Origin: Verrucomicrobiota bacterium
Lineage (GTDB): Bacteria; Verrucomicrobiota; Verrucomicrobiia; Chthoniobacterales; UBA10450
Direction: 5' to 3'
Length of the DNA stretch: 5,808 nt
Assembly (NCBI GenBank): GCA_003219925.1
Contig: QHQU01000024.1
Span: forward strand, 1-5,808
Each line of letters opens with the position of its first letter. Within the stretch, counting starts at the first letter, position 1. Of the stretch, positions 1-5,087 are shown piece by piece. The position numbers were made by a program, and so were the translations under genes. The notes under the pieces are model-generated. The model made no database searches, was not told the origin of the DNA, and saw nothing but the letters and a program-made list of their open reading frames with translations.

Positions 1-2
1 AC

Positions 3-35
3 GAAGCGGTGAAGGAACCGGAACCCGCTCAGTAG
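3..35 (+). CDS. nusA: Probable 3' end of nusA (last ten codons only)
   Basis: The reading frame from base 3 encodes EAVKEPEPAQ and ends at TAG 33-35. An acidic, proline-containing tail would fit the C-terminal extension of a NusA transcription elongation factor. nusA directly precedes infB in most bacteria, and infB follows here after a 55-nt gap. The call rests on gene order and on the short tail only. No NusA domain lies within the window, and another frame (base 2 to the TGA at 50-52) is also open to the left edge, so the identity is an inference. Confidence 0.35.
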   Translation, partial: EAVKEPEPAQ

Positions 36-37
36 TT

Positions 38-67
38 ATGGCTCTCCGCTGAGGAGCTCAGGGCCAT
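38..67 (+). promoter_or_regulatory. Small hairpin in the nusA-infB gap
   Basis: ATGGCTCT at 38-45 pairs with AGGGCCAT at 60-67 as an 8-bp stem with one G-U pair, and GCT/AGC (48-50 with 55-57) could add a short inner stem. It sits between the presumed nusA stop and the infB ribosome binding site. It is not followed by a convincing T-run (only TTTT at 77-80), so an intrinsic terminator is unlikely. It could be an mRNA processing or stability element, or chance. Confidence 0.25.
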
Positions 68-80
68 GAGCAGAAATTTT

Positions 81-85
81 GAGGA
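81..85 (+). promoter_or_regulatory. Shine-Dalgarno site of infB
   Basis: GAGGA lies 5 nt before ATG 91. It decides the infB start: the frame also has a TTG at 79, but that codon overlaps this site and would have no ribosome binding site of its own. Confidence 0.75.
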
Positions 86-90
86 ACAAG

Positions 91-2346
91 ATGGCAACGA
101 AAAGCACGACGAAATCGCCGGCGCGCAAAGCGGCAACGACCGCGCGCAGACCGGCGAAGACTGTTCCTCAGAAAGAGACGCCGCCTAAAGCTAAAGAATC
201 CAAAACAAAGGCCGCCGAAAAACCGGAACGCCCTATAGGGCCCGCAAAGGAGAAAGGTGCGCCCGCTCGGGTCACTGGGGAGGTGCCAGAGACAACCGAA
301 GAGAAGCCTAAGTCTGTGAGCAAGATGGAATCGGTTTCGTTAATCGATAAACCCAAAGCGAAGTCCGCAGACGGCGTCCCAAAGGTCAGGACAACAATTT
401 TGCCGCCGATTTCGAAACTGGTTGCGAAACCGGGGCTCACCGCCCCGCCGCCACCGCCGGTCGTCGAACCACCGCCTCCGGCTCCTGCTCCGGTTGCCGA
501 AGGTGCGGCTGTTTCATCAACCGATGGACAAGCCTCGGAAGTTGCTCCGCCAGTTGAGGAAGAACCGAAAAACGTCATCACAATCAAGCCGCCGATCATT
601 GCCAAAGAGCTGGCGACGCAGCTCGGGATGAAAAATTTTCAGCTGATCAAGGAGCTGATGGATGATTTCAACATTTTCGTAAACGCCAACCAGACAATCG
701 AGCCCGATGTGGCGACCAAGATTGCGGAGCGGCACGGATACTTTCTGGAGAAAGAGCGCCGAGAAAAAGGCGGCGGCGTTCACAAGGAAGAAAAGGTTAT
801 TGTTGCTCCGCCACCTCCGGAGCCGGCGAAAGAGGAGGAACTCAAGCCTCGCGCGCCCATTATTACATTCATGGGCCACGTCGATCACGGCAAAACGTCC
901 CTGATGGATGCGATTCGGAAAACCCGGGTAGCTGCCGGGGAAGCGGGCGGGATTACACAGCACATCGGCGCCTACCGGGTGGAACATAAAGGCCAATTGA
1001 TTACTTTTCTCGACACTCCAGGTCATGCGGCATTCACCGCCATGCGCGCGCGAGGTGCATCGGTCACCGACATTGTGGTGCTAGTGGTTGCAGCCGATGA
1101 CGGGCTGATGCCACAGACGATTGAAGCAATCAATCACGCCAAAGCGGCTCCGCACGTCAAAATCATGGTCGCGATAAACAAGATCGACCTGGCTTCAGCC
1201 AACATCGATCGAGTGAAGAAGCAACTTCAGGAGCGTGAGCTGACACCGGAAGATTGGGGTGGCGAAACCATTACGGTTCCGGTCTCGGCCACGCGCGGAA
1301 CCAATATCGATCAGCTTCTTGAGATGATGACGCTGCAGGCTGAAGTGATGGAACTGAAGGCATCACCGACGGCAAAACCGCGCGGCACTGTGATTGAAGC
1401 GCAGGTAGAAGCGGGACGCGGACCGACCGCTACCGTTATTGTCCAAATGGGAACATTGCGGGTGGGCGACGCTTTCATCTGCGGCGATTACAGCGGCAAA
1501 GTGAAATCGCTAATCGATGATCGCGCTCAACCGGTGAAGGCCGCGGGGCCGTCGATGCCGGTGAAAGTTCTTGGTTTTACCGGATTGCCCAACGCAGGTG
1601 ACGAATTGCTGATGATGGATTCGGAGCGCGAAGCCAAACAACTGAGCGAAGAACGGCTGGAATCGAAGCGCGCCGGCAAGTTAGCGACACCGCAGCGCGC
1701 CACTCTCGAAACATTATTGGAAGCGGCCGACGGCAAAAAAGTTTTGCGCATCGTCTTGAAAACCGACGTGCAGGGTTCGTTGGAAGCGCTGACCGGTGCG
1801 CTCAATCAAATCGAGAGCAAGAAAGTCGACCTCGAAATAATTCACGCTGGGGTCGGGCCGATTTCGGAAAACGATATTCTTCTCGCGAGCGCGTCGAACG
1901 CCGTCGTCGTCGGCTTCAATGTCAAAGTGGAAAACATGGCCGTGACCGCGGCGAAACACGAAGGCGTTCAGGTCAAACTTTACTCGATCATTTACGAGCT
2001 ACTCGATCAGATCAAAGAAGCGATGGCGGGCTTGCTCGACCCGGAACATCGCGAATCGGTCATTGGCCATGCCGAAGTGAAACAGATATTCCAGTTGAGC
2101 AGAGGGATCGTGGCCGGATGTCTCGTCACCGATGGTCGCATCGCGCGAACGGCGCGAGCACGGATCCTGCGACGTCGTCAACCTGTTTATGATGGCGGGC
2201 TTGCCACCCTGCGCCGGTTCCAGGATGACGTAAAAGAGGTGCGCTCGGGACTCGAATGCGGAATTAAGCTGGGAGATTTTAGCGAATACCAAGTGGGCGA
2301 CATCATCGAGTGTTACACGCTCGAGCAGATCGCGCAGAAATTGTAG
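91..2346 (+). CDS. infB: Translation initiation factor IF2
   Basis: IF2 is the cytoplasmic GTPase that brings formyl-Met-tRNA to the 30S subunit and promotes 50S joining. Started at ATG 91 the protein has 751 residues, between the B. subtilis (about 716) and E. coli (890) forms. Residues 1 to about 160 are a low-complexity Lys/Ala/Pro-rich linker with proline runs near 115-135. An IF2_N-type domain follows at about 162-218 (starting VITIKPPI). The G domain shows all motifs: GHVDHGKT 262-269 (P-loop), the switch I motif GGITQHIGAY with T289, DTPGH 308-312, NKID 363-366 and SAT 399-401. Beta-barrel domain II follows, then domain III around LKTDVQGS 556-563, and the C-terminal fMet-tRNA-binding barrel ends in GDIIECYTLEQIAQKL. 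It is intact, and its TAG stop abuts a palindromic repeat that separates it from rbfA. Confidence 0.98.
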   Translation: MATKSTTKSPARKAATTARRPAKTVPQKETPPKAKESKTKAAEKPERPIGPAKEKGAPARVTGEVPETTEEKPKSVSKMESVSLIDKPKAKSADGVPKVRTTILPPISKLVAKPGLTAPPPPPVVEPPPPAPAPVAEGAAVSSTDGQASEVAPPVEEEPKNVITIKPPIIAKELATQLGMKNFQLIKELMDDFNIFVNANQTIEPDVATKIAERHGYFLEKERREKGGGVHKEEKVIVAPPPPEPAKEEELKPRAPIITFMGHVDHGKTSLMDAIRKTRVAAGEAGGITQHIGAYRVEHKGQLITFLDTPGHAAFTAMRARGASVTDIVVLVVAADDGLMPQTIEAINHAKAAPHVKIMVAINKIDLASANIDRVKKQLQERELTPEDWGGETITVPVSATRGTNIDQLLEMMTLQAEVMELKASPTAKPRGTVIEAQVEAGRGPTATVIVQMGTLRVGDAFICGDYSGKVKSLIDDRAQPVKAAGPSMPVKVLGFTGLPNAGDELLMMDSEREAKQLSEERLESKRAGKLATPQRATLETLLEAADGKKVLRIVLKTDVQGSLEALTGALNQIESKKVDLEIIHAGVGPISENDILLASASNAVVVGFNVKVENMAVTAAKHEGVQVKLYSIIYELLDQIKEAMAGLLDPEHRESVIGHAEVKQIFQLSRGIVAGCLVTDGRIARTARARILRRRQPVYDGGLATLRRFQDDVKEVRSGLECGIKLGDFSEYQVGDIIECYTLEQIAQKL

Positions 2347-2429
2347 TCATCCCGGGCGAAGTCGAGGGATCCCATGGAAGTTAACTTAAAGGTATCGCAA
2401 CGGGATCCCTCCAGTCCGGTCGGGATGAC
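2346..2429. repeat. Interrupted palindrome between infB and rbfA
   Basis: The left arm 2346-2373 and right arm 2402-2429 are 28 nt each and complementary at 23 of 28 positions. Perfect blocks lie at both ends of the arms: GTCATCCCG pairs with CGGGATGAC, and GAGGGATCCC with GGGATCCCTC. The loop (2374-2401) is 28 nt and AT-richer. The left arm (GTCATCCCG, then GGCGAAGTCGAGGGATCCC) resembles a dispersed repeat that I recall from many environmental bacterial genomes, but I cannot confirm copies elsewhere in this genome. It starts on the last base of the infB stop codon and ends 9 nt before rbfA. As RNA it would form a strong hairpin. There is no following T-run, so it is more likely a processing or stability element, or a parasitic repeat, than a terminator. 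Confidence 0.85.
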
Positions 2430-2438
2430 ACAGTTTAT

Positions 2439-2786
2439 ATGAAACATCGATTATTGCGCGTAAATGAAGTGCTCAAGCGCGAGCTCAGTGGAATTGTCAC
2501 ACGCGAAATGAAATTCGAAACGGGCCTAGTGACCATCAACCAGGTGGACATCACCTCCGATCTGAAAAACGCGCACGTCTTTGTCAGCGTCCTTGGGACG
2601 ACGGGCGCAAGCGTGATCAATCAGCTCGAGGCGCATCGCGCCGCCTTGCAATCCGCCTTGGCAAAACATGTGGTCTTGAAATACACCCCCCACCTTGTTT
2701 TCCATCTCGATGATTCGATCGAACGCGGCACACGTGTCATCGAAATCATGCAGGAGATCGATTCGGCCCGCGAAAACAAGGCGTGA
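2439..2786 (+). CDS. rbfA: Ribosome-binding factor A
   Basis: RbfA is a small KH-fold protein that binds the immature 30S subunit near helix 1 and the decoding region of 16S rRNA and assists late maturation, including at low temperature. The 115-residue product is close to the usual size (E. coli 133) and has the typical start (RLLRVNEVLKRELSGIV, residues 4-20), the central strand VDITSDLKNAHVFVSVLG, and the closing KH portion with LKYTPHLVFHLDDSIERG. Start ATG 2439 is chosen because family similarity begins at once after it. No Shine-Dalgarno sequence is visible in front of it: the upstream bases are the end of the palindromic repeat plus CAGTTTAT. The TGA stop overlaps the GTG start of the next gene. 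Confidence 0.95.
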   Translation: MKHRLLRVNEVLKRELSGIVTREMKFETGLVTINQVDITSDLKNAHVFVSVLGTTGASVINQLEAHRAALQSALAKHVVLKYTPHLVFHLDDSIERGTRVIEIMQEIDSARENKA

Positions 2787-3769
2787 ACGAGCGCGACACC
2801 AAATTTGCTGAAATTGGTCGCGTCTTGCGCGAGCATAATAAATTCGCGGTGCTGAGTCATGTCCGCCCGGATGGAGACGCTCTCGGGAGCACGCTGGCTC
2901 TCGCATTGTCGCTGAAAGGACTCGGCAAGGAAGTCCGGGCCTGGAATGAAGAGGGAATGCTGGAGAAATATAATTTTCTGGCGCAGGCCGAGCTGTTAAC
3001 CCAACCACCAAGCGAGCCGGAAAATTTTGATGTCGTAGTCGCGCTCGATACCGCAGTGCAGAATCGTCTCGGCACCACTACCTCCGCGGTGCGTCATGCC
3101 AAACTTTGGATCAATATCGATCATCACCCGAGTAATCCGCGTTACGGTGATCTTGTTTACATCGATCCGACTGCACCTGCGACCGGCCAAATTCTTTTTG
3201 AATTCCTAACGAACCAAAATTTCCCGATCACGCCGGAAATCGCGGAAAACCTTTACGCGGCAATCTCGACCGACACCGGTTCGTTTCAGTACCCGAATAC
3301 AACCGTGCGCACGTTCGAGATCGCGGCGGAGCTGGTTCGTTGCGGAGTCGAGGTCGGGCGAATCAGCCAATTACTTTACGAAAATTTTCCACGCCGGCGC
3401 ATCGAATTACTGCGCGAACTATTGGGCACGATGCAATTCGGGTGCGACAGAAAACTGGCGTGGTTCAGTTTGAGCAAGGCCGCTGCCCTCGCCCTCGGCG
3501 TGATTCCGGAAGACAACGAAGGGTTGATCGATCATTTGCGGGCTACTCGTGGCGTGATCGTGGCAATTTTCTTCGAAGAACTGATCGATGGAAAAGTGCG
3601 CGTCAGCATGCGCTCGAAAAACGAAGTGGTCGACGTCTGCGCGATTTGTACCCAGTTTGGTGGTGGCGGCCATGTCCTCGCCGCCGGAGCACGTGTTCGC
3701 GGGACATTGCCGGAAGTAGAGAAAAAAATCGTGGAACAAGCTTGTGCAGCAATCGAGCGTAACACCTGA
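2783..3769 (+). CDS. nrnA: DHH/DHHA1 phosphoesterase, NrnA type (nanoRNase / pAp phosphatase)
   Basis: NrnA-type enzymes are Mn-dependent cytoplasmic phosphoesterases that degrade very short RNAs (2-5 nt) from the end of mRNA decay, and many also dephosphorylate pAp to AMP. The 328-residue protein matches the family length. The metal-binding motifs are present in order: H26, D30 and D32 in SHVRPDGDALGS, D89 in VALDT, the signature DHH 113-115, and D164 in STDTGSF. The C-terminal DHHA1 substrate-binding domain carries QFGGGGH (GGGGH 293-297) followed by VLAAGAR. The start is GTG 2783, overlapping the rbfA stop (GTGA), which suggests translational coupling; no separate well-spaced ribosome binding site is seen. 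The split between nanoRNase and pAp phosphatase activity cannot be read from sequence alone, so the gene symbol is by family. Confidence 0.9.
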   Translation: MNERDTKFAEIGRVLREHNKFAVLSHVRPDGDALGSTLALALSLKGLGKEVRAWNEEGMLEKYNFLAQAELLTQPPSEPENFDVVVALDTAVQNRLGTTTSAVRHAKLWINIDHHPSNPRYGDLVYIDPTAPATGQILFEFLTNQNFPITPEIAENLYAAISTDTGSFQYPNTTVRTFEIAAELVRCGVEVGRISQLLYENFPRRRIELLRELLGTMQFGCDRKLAWFSLSKAAALALGVIPEDNEGLIDHLRATRGVIVAIFFEELIDGKVRVSMRSKNEVVDVCAICTQFGGGGHVLAAGARVRGTLPEVEKKIVEQACAAIERNT

Positions 3770-4469
3770 CGGCGTTTTGCTCGTGGACAAAGCCGCAGGG
3801 ATGACATCGCATGATGTCGTCGCGCTGGTGCGGCGGCGTTTGCAAATCCGGAAAGTCGGTCACTGCGGCACGCTCGATCCGATCGCAACCGGCCTCCTCC
3901 TCCTCACCCTCGGACGCGGCACAAAAATTCAGGATCTCCTTATGGCTGAGGATAAGGAATATTCCGGGACGATGATGTTTGGAGCAACAACGAGCACACA
4001 GGACAGGGAGGGCGAAATCATTGAGCAGCGCGAGGTGCCGGCCTTGGATGAAAAAAAAATTCGGCCCGCGTTTGAGAAATTTCGTGGCGATTTCTATCAA
4101 ACCCCGCCAATGGTCTCCGCCATCAAACACTCCGGTGTTCCACTTTACAAACTCGCGCGCCAGGGAAAAACAGTCGAACGCGAGCCGCGGTTAGTGCACG
4201 TTTACCGCTACTCCATCGATCGGATCGCTTTACCCAAAGTCGATTTCACCGTTGTCTGCAGCAAAGGTTTTTATGTTCGAACTTACGCACACGACATCGG
4301 CGCGGAACTCGGTTGCGGCGCGCATCTCTATTCGCTCCGACGAGTGAAATCGGGGCGATTCGATGTCGCGAACGCGGTCTCGGTCGATCAGATCAAAAAT
4401 GGCGACCCGTCCGAAATTGCCGCGCGTGTGCTTTCGTTGCCGCAGGTTTCCCGGATGCGGGGAGCGTGA
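3744..4469 (+). CDS. truB: tRNA pseudouridine(55) synthase, short form without PUA domain
   Basis: TruB isomerises U55 in the T-loop of elongator tRNAs to pseudouridine and also acts as a tRNA folding chaperone. Visible are the N-terminal GVLLVDKAAGMTSHDVV (residues 10-26), the catalytic motif GHCGTLDPIATG (39-50) with the nucleophile D45, KEYSG with Y73, the QTPPMVSAIKHSG motif (119-131) followed by VPLYKLARQG, and CSKGFYVRTYAHDIG (172-186). The protein has 241 residues and stops soon after the catalytic domain, whereas E. coli TruB has 314 with a C-terminal PUA domain. Short forms occur in other bacteria, chlamydiae included as I recall. The GTG start at 3744 lies 26 nt inside the DHH gene, with a weak TGGA 8 nt before it, and is needed to include the conserved N-terminal strand. 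The stop falls just before the repeat island. Confidence 0.95.
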   Translation: MQQSSVTPDGVLLVDKAAGMTSHDVVALVRRRLQIRKVGHCGTLDPIATGLLLLTLGRGTKIQDLLMAEDKEYSGTMMFGATTSTQDREGEIIEQREVPALDEKKIRPAFEKFRGDFYQTPPMVSAIKHSGVPLYKLARQGKTVEREPRLVHVYRYSIDRIALPKVDFTVVCSKGFYVRTYAHDIGAELGCGAHLYSLRRVKSGRFDVANAVSVDQIKNGDPSEIAARVLSLPQVSRMRGA

Positions 4470-4472
4470 GGG

Positions 4473-4507
4473 GAATGACGAAGCTCGAATGACGAATGAC
4501 GAAGGAA
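4473..4507 (+). repeat. Left inverted-repeat arm of the four-helix-bundle cassette
   Basis: The 35-nt arm is built from ATGACGAA units at 4475, 4489 and 4496 and ends in GAAGGAA. Its reverse complement occurs at 5017-5051 with a single mismatch (T4485 opposite T5039). It begins 4 nt after the truB stop. A further unit at 4514-4521 supplies the start codon of the next gene. Confidence 0.95.
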
Positions 4508-4508
4508 G
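4502..4508 (+). promoter_or_regulatory. Shine-Dalgarno-like site of the four-helix-bundle gene, inside the repeat arm
   Basis: AAGGAAG at 4502-4508 lies 5 nt before ATG 4514 and favours that start over the in-frame ATG at 4496, which has only repeat sequence before it. The site lies almost wholly within the left arm, so the strand that pairs with 5017-5022 would hide it from ribosomes. Confidence 0.5.
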
Positions 4509-4513
4509 TCCTA

Positions 4514-4954
4514 ATGACGAACTCCAAAAGGACGCGTGAACACGACGATGCGTTTTGGTTGGATGGCGAAACGTTGATCGTTCGTGAGGAACCAAGGGCC
4601 AGGCCTGTTTACGATTTGGAAGAACGAACTGCGCGGTTCGGAGAAGCGGTCATTGATTTCACGAAAAAGATTCCGCGCGATCCGGTAACAGAACGAATCA
4701 TTACCCAATTAATCGGGGCTGGAACGAGCGTCGGTGCGAATTACACGGAAGCCGATGACTCGGTTTCCAAACGAGAATTCTTGAAGTGCATTGCTACCTG
4801 CAAAAAGGAAGCGCGTGAGACGAAATTTTTTCTGCGCATGTCCGTTCGCGCAGTTCCAAGACTAAAACCCGAAGCGCGAGAGCTGTGGATGGAAGCCAGA
4901 GAGTTGCACCTGATCTTCGCGAAAATCTGGCGAATCGGAAAACAAGGAGAATGA
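4514..4954 (+). CDS. Four-helix-bundle protein, S23/IVP (bAvd-like) family
   Basis: The 146-residue product belongs to the small helical family named after proteins encoded in 23S rRNA intervening sequences, related in fold to the Avd accessory protein of diversity-generating retroelements. Its cellular role is not established. Predicted helices are about 36-53 (LEERTARFGEAVIDFTKK), 57-78, 85-111 and 118-142. The family signature SVGANYTEA is at 72-80, followed by SKREFLKCIATCKKEARET, rich in basic residues that could contact nucleic acid. Residues 1-32 form a charged extension ahead of the usual YDLEERT start. ATG 4514 is preferred on its ribosome binding site; ATG 4496 would add six residues (MTKEVL) encoded by repeat DNA. 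Both the start codon and the TGA stop (4952-4954) fall within ATGACGAA units. The gene interrupts the truB-ribF pair, no reverse transcriptase is in the window, and a link to rRNA or DGR function is only a family analogy. Confidence 0.85.
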   Translation: MTNSKRTREHDDAFWLDGETLIVREEPRARPVYDLEERTARFGEAVIDFTKKIPRDPVTERIITQLIGAGTSVGANYTEADDSVSKREFLKCIATCKKEARETKFFLRMSVRAVPRLKPEARELWMEARELHLIFAKIWRIGKQGE

Positions 4955-5017
4955 CGAAACAAATCCGAATGACGGATGACGAATCGCGCTGCGTTTTCGA
5001 CATTCGGATTTCGTCAT
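4951..5017. repeat. Nested hairpin at the end of the four-helix-bundle gene
   Basis: The left arm 4951-4971 is the reverse complement of the right arm 5001-5017 apart from a 4-nt insertion (ACAA). The block AAATCCGAATG (4961-4971) against CATTCGGATTT (5001-5011) is a perfect 11 bp, and ATGACGA (4951-4957) pairs with TCGTCAT (5011-5017), with T5011 able to serve either block. The apex spans 4972-5000. The hairpin starts on the stop codon of the gene. It could protect or terminate the transcript, though it is followed by more repeat instead of a T-run. Confidence 0.8.
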
Positions 5018-5051
5018 TCCTTCGTCATTCGTCATTCGTGCTTCGTCATTC
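5017..5051 (-). repeat. Right inverted-repeat arm of the four-helix-bundle cassette
   Basis: This is the reverse complement of 4473-4507 at 34 of 35 positions. It carries TTCGTCAT units at 5021, 5028 and 5042. It shares base 5017 with the nested hairpin, so the long and short stems lie side by side and could form together or compete. Confidence 0.95.
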
Positions 5052-5065
5052 TGCCGTATTCCCCG

Positions 5066-5080
5066 TTCGTCATTCGTCAT
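5066..5080 (-). repeat. Extra pair of TTCGTCAT units just before ribF
   Basis: Two overlapping units at 5066-5073 and 5073-5080 lie outside the 35-bp arm, separated from it by 14 nt (CTGCCGTATTCCCCG region). They end 7 nt before the ribF ATG and occupy the place where its ribosome binding site would be expected. Confidence 0.85.
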
Positions 5081-5087
5081 TTTTCTG

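Larger units (their letters stand above)
4473..5051. mobile_element. Candidate IVS-like cassette: four-helix-bundle gene inside a long inverted repeat
   Basis: The 579-bp segment is bounded by 35-bp inverted arms (4473-4507 and 5017-5051) that match at 34 of 35 positions, and it contains only the four-helix-bundle gene and a nested hairpin. In many bacteria the same protein family is encoded in intervening sequences of 23S rRNA, where terminal inverted repeats form a stem cut by RNase III. Here the unit lies between truB and ribF. No transposase, target-site duplication or other mobility gene is visible, so calling it mobile is an inference from the bracketing arms and from its intrusion into an otherwise conserved operon. 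Confidence 0.4.

Noticed and set aside
79..90. Earlier TTG start for infB
   Set aside because: ATG 91 has GAGGA at proper spacing, and the TTG overlaps that site.
231..240. 10-bp perfect palindrome CCCTATAGGG
   Set aside because: It lies inside the infB coding linker, is single copy in the window and is within chance expectation.
325..327. Internal in-frame ATG of infB as a second start (an IF2-beta-like form)
   Set aside because: E. coli makes a shorter IF2 from an internal start, but no clear ribosome binding site precedes this ATG and nothing else supports it.
168..605. Antisense reading frame of 145 codons opposite the infB N-terminus
   Set aside because: It is Gly/Ser/Thr low complexity mirroring the Pro/Ala/Lys-rich linker of IF2, with no ribosome binding site or recognisable family.
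2346..2435. Intrinsic terminator between infB and rbfA
   Set aside because: The hairpin is strong but is followed by ACAGTTTATATG without a T-run, and the genes downstream belong to the same conserved operon.
4514..4954. Diversity-generating retroelement, because the protein is related in fold to Avd
   Set aside because: No reverse transcriptase or template/variable repeat pair is seen in the window; family resemblance alone does not support a DGR.
4473..5080. CRISPR array
   Set aside because: The units are 7-8 nt, overlapping, in opposed orientations and without regular unique spacers; a protein gene occupies the middle.
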